In this document: positions 42,360 through 51,117 of the stretch, in pieces
Layout: each line of letters begins with the position of its first letter
Numbering within the stretch: position 1 is the stretch's first letter
DNA from: Treponema sp.
GTDB lineage: Bacteria > Spirochaetota > Spirochaetia > Treponematales > Treponemataceae
Assembly (NCBI GenBank): GCA_016288205.1
Contig: JAEEYO010000036.1
Location: 21,546-85,545, forward strand
Length of the DNA stretch: 64,000 nt
Reading direction: 5' to 3'
Translations under genes and position numbers: made by a program
Notes under the pieces: model-generated
Database searches by the model: none
What the model saw: the letters and a program-made list of their open reading frames with translations, nothing else
What the model was told of the DNA's origin: nothing

Positions 42360-43487
42360 TTACATCTGATTTGTTACGTGCTCAATGGCCGGAAGAATCT
42401 CGGTTACGCGGACACCGAAGTTTTCATCGATGACCACAACCTCTCCCTTGGCGATCGGCTTGTGATTCACGAGAATGTCCACAGGCTCACCAGCAAGCTT
42501 GTCCAGCTCGATGATTGTACCCTCGCCCATTCCCAGAATATCTTTGATAGTCTTCTTTGTGCGACCAAGTTCTACGGTCATCTCCATGAAGACATCCATG
42601 ATCAAGCCGATATTACCCTGCTCCGCACTACCACCGTACTGCTGCAAGTTCGGAAACTGCAAAGACTGTACGTTCGGTGTGTTCATAGGCTGCATCCCCA
42701 TATTCGGCATCATTCCCATATTCGGCATTGCATTCATTGGCTGCTGCATGGCTCCCATATTTGGCATTCCTCCCATAGTAGGCTGTTGATTGTTAAATTG
42801 TGGCGCGGCAGGACTCGGACTTGGTGGCGGAGGAGCTGAGACACCACCACCGAGGGCAGTAGCCATTCCTTCCGCAACGTTTCCACTGACAGCTTCCCAC
42901 AGAGTAAACGGAGCACCGCCAAGTGTGAGAGGATATGTAAACAGTACAAAATTTCCCTGGGGCATCCTGACAAGTGCCTTCGGCTGGCTGATTGCCTCCG
43001 CAGGACTTGATGCAAGACCGGGAAGTTTTCCGCCTGCACTAAGATCTGTAATTTCCGCGCCTGAATGTGAGGAGACCATCTCGCTTACTACCGAGAGGGC
43101 CATGTCATCAAGCTCAGGGTTCTCCTCGTTGTTTACCAGTCCGGCAATCTTCTGCGCGAACTCAGGTGCGAGGATGAAAAGGTGATCGCCTGAAAGACCC
43201 TTGTTAAAGTCCGCCATTACAGCGACGACCATCTCAGGAACCTTTGCAAGAAGCAAGTCCCTGTTTGAGGCTTCAACAACCGGAGCATCGCATTTAACTT
43301 CAGCACCAGTCATAGTACCCACATTTGCAGAAAGCTTATCCTTCAAGCCCTCCGCAAATTTCTGCAACGTTGCAATGTCGAAATTACCACCAGCGGATGA
43401 AGAGGAAACAGCGGAACCGAGACCTCCCATGTCAACACCAGACAACAATGCATCGATTTCTTCCTGTGATATAGATCCTTCACTCAT
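42360..43487 (-). CDS. fliY: Flagellar motor switch protein FliY (FliN-type with CheC-like domain)
   Basis: This 375-residue protein has an N-terminal peptide SQEEIDALLSG (7-17) like the CheY-binding peptide of FliM, a CheC-like domain (about 40-205), a low-complexity linker (about 215-280) and a C-terminal FliN/SpoA domain (about 290-372). In the CheC-like domain the phosphatase motif reads Ser132-x3-Glu136-x2-Ser139-x22-Pro162, with Ser in place of the usual Asn, so phosphatase activity is doubtful. The linker contains repeated MPNMG. Its start overlaps the fliM stop by 4 bases. Confidence 0.9.
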   Translation of the reverse strand: MSEGSISQEEIDALLSGVDMGGLGSAVSSSSAGGNFDIATLQKFAEGLKDKLSANVGTMTGAEVKCDAPVVEASNRDLLLAKVPEMVVAVMADFNKGLSGDHLFILAPEFAQKIAGLVNNEENPELDDMALSVVSEMVSSHSGAEITDLSAGGKLPGLASSPAEAISQPKALVRMPQGNFVLFTYPLTLGGAPFTLWEAVSGNVAEGMATALGGGVSAPPPPSPSPAAPQFNNQQPTMGGMPNMGAMQQPMNAMPNMGMMPNMGMQPMNTPNVQSLQFPNLQQYGGSAEQGNIGLIMDVFMEMTVELGRTKKTIKDILGMGEGTIIELDKLAGEPVDILVNHKPIAKGEVVVIDENFGVRVTEILPAIEHVTNQM

Positions 43488-44518
43488 AAAGTTTCTTCTC
43501 CTTCAGCTGTAAGCTCTTCGAATTCGTCTTCGTCATTTTCTTTTATCTTTTCGATAATCTGTACGGCCCGTTTTTTGCCGACCACACCAGGCTGACAGTA
43601 GAACTTCTTCTGGCTGCCAACGCTCAAAATCAGCGGATCGGTAATCTTGGTGGTGTTGAACCTGATTACGTCGCCAATATGCAGGTTAAGTACATCCCTG
43701 ATAGGAACATTCATGCTTCCCACCTCAGCAATCAGTTCCATCTCTACGTCTGAAAGTTTTTCCTTCAGAGTTCCAAGATACTGGGTTGTAGAACTGCGGC
43801 GGACTGAACTGAACCAGAACTGTGAAGAAAGCTTTGAAATAATCGGCTCAATCGTGATGTACGGGATACAGATGTTCATCATTCCCGCTTCCTCACCGAT
43901 TTTGATTTCCAGCGTAACAAGAATTACCATTTCCGTCGGAGGAACAATCTGCGCGAACTGAGGATTCGTCTCAATCTGCTGCAGACGCGGGCGCAAGTCA
44001 ATTACCTGTGTCCATGCCTCACGCATATTCGCAAGAATACGCACTATGATTCCTTCCATTACGGACTGCTCAATGTCTGTAAGATCTCTGTTTACCTTTC
44101 CACCGGTATCGCCGGAACCTCCGAAAAGACGGTCTATCATTATGAAGGTGATTTCCGGAGCAATTTCCAACACAGCATTTCCCTTGAGCGGGTCCATGTT
44201 GATTACGGCCAGTGTAGTGGGCGTAGGAATTGAACGGATGAACTCTTCATAGGTAAGCTGGTCTACGGATGCCACATGCACGTGGACCAAGGTGCGCAAC
44301 TGGGCTGAAAGGCTCGTTGTTGTAAGACGCGCGAAGGTCTCATGCATATTGGAAACAGTACGAATCTGTTCCTTTGAGAATTTATCCGGTCGTCGGAAAT
44401 CATAGATTTTAATCCGTCTGGTGTCTGAAACCGGCTTAAAGTCATCAGTTTCATTATCACCAGAACTAATGGCTTGCAGGAGCTGGTCTATTTCATCCTG
44501 TGATAATACTTCATTCAT
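43484..44518 (-). CDS. fliM: Flagellar motor switch protein FliM
   Basis: This 344-residue protein has the N-terminal CheY-P-binding peptide LSQDEIDQLLQAI (5-17), a middle domain with GGSGDTGGKVNRDLTDIE and a C-terminal SpoA domain. It forms the switch ring with FliY and FliG. It overlaps fliY by 4 bases. The C-terminus has an acidic tail (ENDEDEFEELTAEGEE). Confidence 0.95.
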   Translation of the reverse strand: MNEVLSQDEIDQLLQAISSGDNETDDFKPVSDTRRIKIYDFRRPDKFSKEQIRTVSNMHETFARLTTTSLSAQLRTLVHVHVASVDQLTYEEFIRSIPTPTTLAVINMDPLKGNAVLEIAPEITFIMIDRLFGGSGDTGGKVNRDLTDIEQSVMEGIIVRILANMREAWTQVIDLRPRLQQIETNPQFAQIVPPTEMVILVTLEIKIGEEAGMMNICIPYITIEPIISKLSSQFWFSSVRRSSTTQYLGTLKEKLSDVEMELIAEVGSMNVPIRDVLNLHIGDVIRFNTTKITDPLILSVGSQKKFYCQPGVVGKKRAVQIIEKIKENDEDEFEELTAEGEETL

Positions 44519-44544
44519 TCCCTAATCCCACCTAAGCACATTTT

Positions 44545-45093
44545 TTATTGCTGTACTACATCAAGAGCTGTAAAACGAACATCCTTTACCCGTGCTTTAT
44601 CAAGGATTTCATCGTTAATATGATCACGAATGTCGAGCCTCAACACTTCCTCATTCTGGGGCTTCAAGCTTTCTGCTGTCTGCTCCGAGAAGTAGCGTCT
44701 CAGGAAGTCCGTAATCTCAATGCGACGGCTTGTAATCTCAGTTGCGTCGGCCTTCTCACCCTGCTTATAGCCAAGAGCAACCTGTACTCTTACGCTTGAC
44801 GGATGTTCTTCATCAGTATTTGTGTTGATCTGGTCGAGAGATGTGTACCAGTCATAAATGTCTCTCTTCGTGCTCCACTCCTGTCCCACTACAAAGTTCT
44901 CTGTCTTGTTGGATGAGCCCTTGGAAACTATCTTAACGGTAACAACAACAACTGTCACAACGAAAATTACTGCGGCCAGTGCAATCAAAATCCACTTAAG
45001 CATTCCCGGGAAGATTCCCTTTAGTCCGCCGGATTTTTTCTGGGCAACTTCACCCTCATCACCCATTTCGTCGATATCATTATCGTCTGCCAT
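44545..45093 (-). CDS. fliL: Flagellar basal body-associated protein FliL
   Basis: This 182-residue protein has an acidic N-terminus, one membrane helix (about 30-55) and a periplasmic domain (WSTKRDIYDWYTSLDQINTN and onwards). FliL supports the stator units. The start at 45093 is chosen because GGAGG lies just upstream; an in-frame TTG at 45105 overlaps that site. A gap of 110 bases separates it from motB and contains a small AT-rich inverted repeat. Confidence 0.9.
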   Translation of the reverse strand: MADDNDIDEMGDEGEVAQKKSGGLKGIFPGMLKWILIALAAVIFVVTVVVVTVKIVSKGSSNKTENFVVGQEWSTKRDIYDWYTSLDQINTNTDEEHPSSVRVQVALGYKQGEKADATEITSRRIEITDFLRRYFSEQTAESLKPQNEEVLRLDIRDHINDEILDKARVKDVRFTALDVVQQ

Positions 45094-45203
45094 ACTATCC
45101 TCCAATTTTTTTGTGACCGCAGATTAAAGACTCTGTTCGGTACATTGCATATCCTTACTTTTTAAAGTATCGGCACATTAAATTTTTAATTTACACTTAT
45201 ATT

Positions 45204-45935
45204 TTAAAAATGCCCTTCATCCAGAACGATTATGTCCACCCTGCGGTTATAAGCCTGTCCCTCAGGTGTGCTGTTGTCGAACTGAGGTCGTGTATCGGCA
45301 TAACCGGCAATGGAAAACTGTCTCTCGTTCACTCCAAGATCGCTCAGATAATGGAGGACATTCGCCGCACGTGCAGCAGAAAGCTCCCAGTTGCTCGGAA
45401 ACTCAAGATTTCCCTCTTCATCAGGCTCCACAGGATTGTCATCGGTGTGACCCTCAATGCGGAAACGCTTGTCGCTTACATCGGGATCAGAGAAAAATCT
45501 GGTGAGACGCAAAAGTGTCTCGCGGCATCCCTCAATGTCAAGCTCAGCGCTGCCCTGTCTGAAAAATGTATCTGAAAGCAGGGATATTACAAGTCCCCTT
45601 TCATCGCTTGTTACGGTAATACGGTTGTTCTTTGTGTCGGGCTCGAAAATCGTTACGGCCTTCTTCTTTGCCGGTCCGAGCAGGATTCCCTTTTCAGACG
45701 CCGGAAGAGAGCTTACCGTATTTCCAAGTTCCGCCAGTTTTCCCGAAGCGAGTGACTGTCCGCCTCCGTCCCTGTTGTTGTTGATTGCGGCCTGCAAAAC
45801 TGACATTGCAATTGCATCCGAATCGGAAGGATCATACAACATGACGAAAAAGCACAACATAAGGGTAATCATGTCTCCATAAGTACCCTGCCACGCGGTT
45901 GACGGTTTCTCTGGCTGCTTTTTTTCTCTTGCCAT
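45204..45935 (-). CDS. motB: Flagellar stator protein MotB
   Basis: This 243-residue protein has one N-terminal membrane helix in WQGTYGDMITLMLCFFVMLY with the ion-binding Asp21, and a C-terminal OmpA-type peptidoglycan-binding domain (about 140-240; FRIEGHTDDNPV, NWELSAARAANVL). With MotA it forms the ion channel that drives rotation. Proton versus sodium specificity cannot be decided from this segment with certainty. Confidence 0.95.
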   Translation of the reverse strand: MAREKKQPEKPSTAWQGTYGDMITLMLCFFVMLYDPSDSDAIAMSVLQAAINNNRDGGGQSLASGKLAELGNTVSSLPASEKGILLGPAKKKAVTIFEPDTKNNRITVTSDERGLVISLLSDTFFRQGSAELDIEGCRETLLRLTRFFSDPDVSDKRFRIEGHTDDNPVEPDEEGNLEFPSNWELSAARAANVLHYLSDLGVNERQFSIAGYADTRPQFDNSTPEGQAYNRRVDIIVLDEGHF

Positions 45936-45958
45936 AGCTTTCCCCTCTTAAATTACGC

Positions 45959-46741
45959 TTAGTCTTTCAGCAGCTCGGCCTCAAGTGCCTTTCTTGATTT
46001 GGGATCAATATAGGTAAGGAGCTTTGTAGCCAGAATACGCGGGTTGTCTCCAGTCTGAATGGAAAGAACTCCCTCAAGAACCATATCCTTTGTTGCCATC
46101 TCATGGTTGTTCTGCATGATAAGTTTCTGTGCCATAGGTCCGAAGAGCCAGTTGGCAAGGAAGGATCCGTAAAGTGTGGTGATCAAAGCGGTAGCCATGT
46201 TAGGTCCGAGAGAGCTCTTGTCTTCCAAGTTGTTCAACATACCAATCAGACCGATAACGGTACCCATCATTCCGAATCCAGGTGCGAATCCAGCCCACTG
46301 GTTAACGAGACCTGCCCATTCCATGTGGCGTGATTCCATCTGACTCATCTCATTCTCAAGGATTGCGCGGATTGCGGCACCATCGTGACCATCAACCATC
46401 AGGCGGAGTCCCTTGCTGAGGAACTTGTCGTCAAGGTCGTCAAGTCCGTCTTCCAGGGCAAGAATACCTTCACGGCGCGCCTGCTCACTGAGACGTACCA
46501 TATCGCGGACGAGCTTGTCCTCACCGTACTCGAACTTCTTGAAACATCGCCCGAGGATTTTCCATATACCGATTGCCTGGCTGATTGGGGCACAAATCCA
46601 GATGGAAAAGTACGAACCGCCGACGGTAACGAAAACAGAGGCAAGGTCCCAAATTCCTTTAATGGAACCTCCGGATGAGAAAACACCCAGAATAATCATT
46701 GCCAGACCGCCAAAAAAACCAATAATACTCGCAAAATCCAT
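45959..46741 (-). CDS. motA: Flagellar stator protein MotA
   Basis: This 260-residue protein has four membrane helices, the cytoplasmic loop with EQARREGILALEDGL, and the conserved GMMGTVIGLIGMLNNL and MATALITTLYGSFLAN segments near the last helices. It lies 23 bases upstream of motB and 88 bases downstream of flbD. Confidence 0.95.
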   Translation of the reverse strand: MDFASIIGFFGGLAMIILGVFSSGGSIKGIWDLASVFVTVGGSYFSIWICAPISQAIGIWKILGRCFKKFEYGEDKLVRDMVRLSEQARREGILALEDGLDDLDDKFLSKGLRLMVDGHDGAAIRAILENEMSQMESRHMEWAGLVNQWAGFAPGFGMMGTVIGLIGMLNNLEDKSSLGPNMATALITTLYGSFLANWLFGPMAQKLIMQNNHEMATKDMVLEGVLSIQTGDNPRILATKLLTYIDPKSRKALEAELLKD

Positions 46742-46829
46742 TTTAGAGAAAATCCTCCCTTATTAATTACTCTTCCATGTGAATATGACGGAAGCTTCTT
46801 CAGACCTAAGCCAGAAGAGAGCCAGTATC

Positions 46830-47027
46830 TCAAAGCTCCTGATTGATTCCACCTATCCGACGGCGGTACTCAATTATCTTTTGCACCACTTGATCGGGGG
46901 AGTCTGCAACCACGACCTTTTTTCCAGAAAGAAGTGTCAGAGTCAAGTCTGGATTTTTCTCCATACTCTCAATCTGATGCGGGTTTATCCAATACTTTTT
47001 TCCATTCAATCTGGTTACTTCTATCAT
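46830..47027 (-). CDS. flbD: FlbD family flagellar protein
   Basis: This 65-residue protein has the family pattern MIEVTRLNGKKYWINPHQIE and VQKIIEYRRRIG. It is a short conserved member of spirochaete and Gram-positive flagellar operons with unclear function. It is not the Caulobacter regulator of the same name. It is the first gene of the flagellar operon here; no flgE lies upstream, although flgE precedes flbD in T. pallidum. The ribosome site is poor because AGGA lies only one base from the ATG. Confidence 0.9.
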   Translation of the reverse strand: MIEVTRLNGKKYWINPHQIESMEKNPDLTLTLLSGKKVVVADSPDQVVQKIIEYRRRIGGINQEL

Positions 47028-47032
47028 ATCCT

Positions 47033-47064
47033 AATATAATGTACGGTATTGAAAAAGTCGTCAA
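47033..47064 (-). promoter_or_regulatory. Promoter at the head of the flagellar operon (short leader or leaderless)
   Basis: On the minus strand TTGACG (47064-47059) is followed after 17 bases by CATTAT (47041-47036), or after 20 bases by TATATT (47038-47033). Only 5-8 bases lie between the -10 and the flbD ATG at 47027. No sigma-28-like GCCGATAA box is seen, so the operon is probably read by the housekeeping sigma factor. Confidence 0.5.
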
Positions 47065-47150
47065 GTATTTTTTCCGATTTTTTCGTACATTTTTTCCCTT
47101 TCTTTATATCGGAATGCTTCAAATGCCACTTTAGAACAATCTGTTCCCGG

Positions 47151-47170
47151 TTTACCCGAGTTTACCCGAG
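47151..47170. repeat. Tandem 10-base repeat TTTACCCGAG x2
   Basis: Two perfect adjacent copies of TTTACCCGAG lie between the divergent flbD and EAL-domain genes, about 40 bases upstream of the EAL gene -35 element. They could be an operator or a simple slippage product; nothing else decides between these. Confidence 0.7.
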
Positions 47171-47208
47171 AGAAAAATCATCTTTCCACGTGTTTTAAAG
47201 GAAAAAAG

Positions 47209-47237
47209 TTGCAAATGCAGAGAAAATGATATATAAT
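47209..47237 (+). promoter_or_regulatory. Promoter of the EAL-domain gene
   Basis: TTGCAA (47209-47214), a 17-base spacer and TATAAT (47232-47237). The leader of about 35 bases carries a modest ribosome site (CAGGTAAAAC) before the ATG at 47279. Confidence 0.65.
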
Positions 47238-47278
47238 TTAACAGCGGAGATGAAAAAAAAGTAAGCAACAGGTAAAAC

Positions 47279-49228
47279 ATGCATAAAATCTTATTCTTTG
47301 ATTACAGCGCCATGATCGTACAATTCGTGACGCTTACAATTATTTTCTATAGAAGACTCACCCTGGGACTGGGAAACAAGGTATTCTCCGCCCTCATTAT
47401 CGCGCTTTTCCTGACCACATTCTGCGACGTCGGCATGGAATGGTACAGCGCAATGGCAGCAGTCTCAAGGGCACACTACATCGCCGCCCATATCTTCTCT
47501 TACGGGTACTTCATCTTCCGCAGCTCAAACAATCTGTTCTACCTGATTTTCGTCCTTGCCATTACGAGAACGTCATTCAGCCGCTCCACAAGAAGACTGG
47601 TCTACATCCTCTCAACGCCTTTCATCGTCATAGTCGCATTCATATTGACAAACCTCGTCCACGGAAAGATTTTTACAATCACAGTTTCGGAGGGCTATTC
47701 AAGGGGTCCATGGCTTCCCGCGCTCTACGTGCTGTCCCTCGGCTACATACTGATAGGAGTCATTGTCACACTGAAGAGCATAAAGTTCCTCAAGCCGGAC
47801 AAGTGGATTCCCATCTTCCTGCCCTACCCACTCGCCCTCTTTGCCGTAGCAATACAGTACTTCTGGCCGAATTATATCGTGGAGATGTTCGCAATGTCCG
47901 TCTCCATGCTGATAATGATGATGATGGTCCTCCGCCCCGAAGAGATTATGGACAGCGGCACGGGTCTTCTGAACGAGGATGCCTATTTCGACGCGATGAA
48001 AACAATTTCCGCCACAAAGCAGGGGGCCACCATCGTAATAATCAGGCTGACAAACGCATACCACGTGCGATCCTATCTGGGGGAAGACCGCTACAGGAGC
48101 TACATCGTAAAAGTCGCGGGCAAACTCAGGGAACTGTGCAAGGTTGCAAAACTTAAGGGACAGATTTACTACGGACAGTCAGGATGCCTCTACATAATCT
48201 TCTACGAGCGAAAGGCCGATTACGAGACGATTGTGCCGAACTCAATCAAGAGCTTCAAGGAAGAGATGACCGACCTCAGTGACTTCGGAGTGCGCCTCAA
48301 CCAGAAAATCTGCCTGCTGCATTATCCCGAGGACATAAGCGACTACAAGAGTCTCATGCACTTTTCCACGATTTTTCCATCCCTCATGGCGGAGACCGAC
48401 AGCTACAGCACTGCGGCGGCCCTCATAAAGGCAAAGGACTTCAAGCTTCTGAGCAACATGGACAAAATCCTTGACCGCGCAATAAAAAACAACAACCTGC
48501 AGATGTACTACCAGCCCATTTACTCGCTGAAGGAAGGGAAATTCATTTCCGCGGAGGCACTGATCCGTCTCAAGGACCCTCAGTTCGGTTTTGTACCGCC
48601 TTCACTTTTCATACCGGCAGCCGAGAAAAACGGACTCATCCTGCAGATCGGGGACTTTGTGCTCAGGGACGTTTACCGCTTCATCTCCGAAAATGATATG
48701 GAGTCGCTCGGCATGGAATATATAGAAATAAATCTCTCGGTCTCACAGTGCCTCCAGAGAAATTTCCCCAACAAGATTTTCTCGCTCCAGGAAGAATTCT
48801 CGGTTTCCCCCGCATGGGTGAATTTTGAGATTACGGAGACCGGATATGAGAATTCACGCGAAGTCATGGACAACAACATACAGACGCTCACGGAGGCCGG
48901 CTACACCATTTCTCTCGATGACTACGGAACCGGCTACTCGAACATACAGCGAATCCTGAAAATCCCGCTCAGCATAGTGAAGCTGGACAAAAGCATGGTG
49001 GACAACATGGACAGCGAAAAGGGACGCTCCATTGTGGAAAGCACGATCCGCATGATGCAGATGATAAACATGGAGATTGTCGCGGAGGGAGTTGAGACGC
49101 AGGACACTCTGGAAATGCTCAGGCAGATGAACGGCGATTTCATACAGGGATATTATTTTTCAAAGCCGCTCCCCGAAAACGAGTTCATTGAGTTCATCAA
49201 GACAAAGAACAAAATCAAAGCTTCGTAA
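47279..49228 (+). CDS. Membrane-bound c-di-GMP phosphodiesterase (EAL domain)
   Basis: This 649-residue protein has about seven N-terminal membrane helices (residues 8-225), a degenerate GGDEF-like segment (about 225-385, no GGDEF motif) and a C-terminal EAL domain (about 395-645). The EAL motif is EALIR at 426-430, with the metal-binding pair Asp547-Asp548 (DDYGTGYSN), a lysine in VKLDKSMV and EGVET, so the phosphodiesterase site is complete. It is divergent from the flagellar operon, which suggests a role in motility control. The N-terminal membrane part may sense an external signal. Confidence 0.88.
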   Translation: MHKILFFDYSAMIVQFVTLTIIFYRRLTLGLGNKVFSALIIALFLTTFCDVGMEWYSAMAAVSRAHYIAAHIFSYGYFIFRSSNNLFYLIFVLAITRTSFSRSTRRLVYILSTPFIVIVAFILTNLVHGKIFTITVSEGYSRGPWLPALYVLSLGYILIGVIVTLKSIKFLKPDKWIPIFLPYPLALFAVAIQYFWPNYIVEMFAMSVSMLIMMMMVLRPEEIMDSGTGLLNEDAYFDAMKTISATKQGATIVIIRLTNAYHVRSYLGEDRYRSYIVKVAGKLRELCKVAKLKGQIYYGQSGCLYIIFYERKADYETIVPNSIKSFKEEMTDLSDFGVRLNQKICLLHYPEDISDYKSLMHFSTIFPSLMAETDSYSTAAALIKAKDFKLLSNMDKILDRAIKNNNLQMYYQPIYSLKEGKFISAEALIRLKDPQFGFVPPSLFIPAAEKNGLILQIGDFVLRDVYRFISENDMESLGMEYIEINLSVSQCLQRNFPNKIFSLQEEFSVSPAWVNFEITETGYENSREVMDNNIQTLTEAGYTISLDDYGTGYSNIQRILKIPLSIVKLDKSMVDNMDSEKGRSIVESTIRMMQMINMEIVAEGVETQDTLEMLRQMNGDFIQGYYFSKPLPENEFIEFIKTKNKIKAS

Positions 49229-49254
49229 TTTTCCGAAAAAACGTAGGAAACATT

Positions 49255-50046
49255 TCAAAGGATTCCGGCACCCGACTCAAGTGACAGAAGCCTCGCTCCC
49301 ACGGCATTTTCAATCAGATGATATAGAAAGTTTTTCAGCCTGAAGATTGAATCCTGCGAGAGTCTCATGGTACGCACGGCCCCCGGTTTCAGCTCATTGA
49401 TTGCGGCAAGATACGAGAGACCGCTTTCGTCAAGGGCAAAAAATTCCCGGTTCTCGGCATTTGAAAAAGACGACACGCACTCAGGACAGGCAATGCCGCT
49501 CATGGACGGAATGTAGACGAAAAGACCCGCACCCGCATTTTTTCTGCTCTCCGGCAAAAGATCCTCGCCGCAACCGCAGCAGGTATGCACGTCCGGCTGA
49601 ACTCCCAAAAGATGCAGATAGCGCCACAAAAATCTTATCATACCAAGTCTCGCGCCGTCATCATCGCAAAGATCTATGCCGTCAATGAATGCGCTCAAAA
49701 ACGTATAGGCTCCCTTGGAATCTCCGGCACACTTTGTCTTAAGCACAAGTTCCGCAGCGAAATTTGCCGCCCACATTTTGTAAAGGCTTGTATGCAGGGT
49801 GGGATGGAAAGTCTCCACGTCAAAGTCCGAGATTTTTTTCGTGTGTTTCTGAACGTCCTCGTAAACGTAGATGGTTCCTGAGTTGAACTGCTGCACAAGG
49901 GAACGCATACGGCTTTTCGGGCCCCCGTAGAGAGTCGCGTAAAAAATCCCGTCATCAGGGGAAAGCACGGTAACAGTCCTGTTCGACTCCCCCTGAATCC
50001 TGATTGAAATGATGATCGCCTTTGTACGCCTGTTCCGCTCACCCAT
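49255..50046 (-). CDS. recO: DNA repair protein RecO
   Basis: This 263-residue protein has an N-terminal OB fold (KAIIISIRIQGESNRTVTVL), a helical middle and a zinc site with paired cysteines (CCGCGEDL...CPECVSS). RecO helps load RecA onto SSB-coated DNA with RecR. No clear ribosome site precedes the ATG; the upstream region is a 9-base repeat array. It lies downstream of the M23 peptidase gene and near recJ, another RecF-pathway gene. Confidence 0.9.
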   Translation of the reverse strand: MGERNRRTKAIIISIRIQGESNRTVTVLSPDDGIFYATLYGGPKSRMRSLVQQFNSGTIYVYEDVQKHTKKISDFDVETFHPTLHTSLYKMWAANFAAELVLKTKCAGDSKGAYTFLSAFIDGIDLCDDDGARLGMIRFLWRYLHLLGVQPDVHTCCGCGEDLLPESRKNAGAGLFVYIPSMSGIACPECVSSFSNAENREFFALDESGLSYLAAINELKPGAVRTMRLSQDSIFRLKNFLYHLIENAVGARLLSLESGAGIL

Positions 50047-50059
50047 AAAAAAGTCCCGG

Positions 50060-50093
50060 ATTTACCAGTTTTACCAGTTTTACCAGTTTTACC
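50060..50093. repeat. 9-base tandem repeat (TTTTACCAG, 3.7 units) between the M23 peptidase gene and recO
   Basis: Three TTTTACCAG units (the first with a mismatch) and a partial TTTTACC run from 50060 to 50093. On the minus strand the unit reads CTGGTAAAA, similar to the last codons and stop of the peptidase gene (AACTGGTAG at 50105-50097). It may therefore have arisen by slippage from the gene end. It occupies the leader of recO. Confidence 0.85.
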
Positions 50094-50096
50094 CCG

Positions 50097-51095
50097 CTAC
50101 CAGTTCTTTTTGTCTGAAAATGCAAAATCGCCGGTAAAGAAATTCGGGTTCACAGCCTCACTGTTCAGTCTCATCTCCCAGTGCAAGTGAGGACCGGTCG
50201 CAAGTCCCGTACATCCGCTCAAGGCAATCAGCTGCCCCTCGCTCACCATGTCGCCCTCGGACACAATCATTTTGCTCAGGTGATAGTAAAGACTGTAGAG
50301 CCCCGGAAGATGCTCTATGACAATGCTCCATCCAGTGGAATTCCTCCATTCGGAAAGAACCACCTTGCCCGCCGCACACGCTTTTACCTCGGTTCCCTCA
50401 GGCATACCGTAGTCCACGCCATAGTGCATGGATGTCGATGAGCCGCCGCTGCTGTAAGCAAAGACACGCCTGTCCCCGAAATAAGACGTACGCCGTACAA
50501 CAGGTGTCGGTGGAACAAAGGGTGTGTCCTGATATACCCCGGTTGGATTTATGGTGGCAAGAATCTTGTTCAATTTCGCAATCTGATTCATGCGCGCCGT
50601 GGAGCCGTCGGTCTTTATGGCTGTGTTGGTGTCGTCCAGCGGAATTGTCTCGCTCACAAAATCCTTGTGGTTCAGGGCAAACGGAAGCGTGATATGTCTG
50701 TTGCCATAGCCCGGAACCGAGATGTCCAGGTCCGCAGAAAATTTATCGGATTTTGTCCACCATGTAGAAAGCGGCACTCCGGCAAGGAAGGTCCTTGAAT
50801 AGGAAGTCTCCTCCGACGCAAGCTCAAAAAAAGATGCCTTTCTCACGGACTTACCGCCACGGAAAAGCTCCAGCTCAGATGAAATGCCCGCGAACATCTT
50901 TCCGGACTCAGGTGAAGTGCCATGGAACACAAGTCTCACGTAAAGGGCATCACCGGCACATGCGGTCTCATTGTAAATAAGGTCGGCGGAAAAATCCTCA
51001 CCGGGAAAATCAAGCACACGCCGGGCAGCGAAAACCGGAAGCAGAAGCCCAGCCATGAGAACCAGGGCAAAAAATCTTTTCACAATAACTTTCAT
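50097..51095 (-). CDS. M23-family peptidase (LytM domain), exported
   Basis: This 332-residue protein has a signal peptide (about 1-23, ending VFAA) and an N-terminal beta-rich region. A C-terminal LytM domain (about 215-320) has HYGVDYG and HLHWEM for zinc binding, and all metal ligands appear present. It probably cuts peptidoglycan cross-links or regulates such cutting in the periplasm. GGAG precedes the ATG. It lies 22 bases after the recJ stop. Confidence 0.88.
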   Translation of the reverse strand: MKVIVKRFFALVLMAGLLLPVFAARRVLDFPGEDFSADLIYNETACAGDALYVRLVFHGTSPESGKMFAGISSELELFRGGKSVRKASFFELASEETSYSRTFLAGVPLSTWWTKSDKFSADLDISVPGYGNRHITLPFALNHKDFVSETIPLDDTNTAIKTDGSTARMNQIAKLNKILATINPTGVYQDTPFVPPTPVVRRTSYFGDRRVFAYSSGGSSTSMHYGVDYGMPEGTEVKACAAGKVVLSEWRNSTGWSIVIEHLPGLYSLYYHLSKMIVSEGDMVSEGQLIALSGCTGLATGPHLHWEMRLNSEAVNPNFFTGDFAFSDKKNW

Positions 51096-51117
51096 CTCAA
51101 ACTCCTATAAAACAATA

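Noticed and set aside
45150..45175. Inverted repeat TACTTTTTAAAGTA between motB and fliL as a terminator
   Set aside because: The stem is AT-only, the loop would be two to four bases, and no T-run follows on the transcribed strand.
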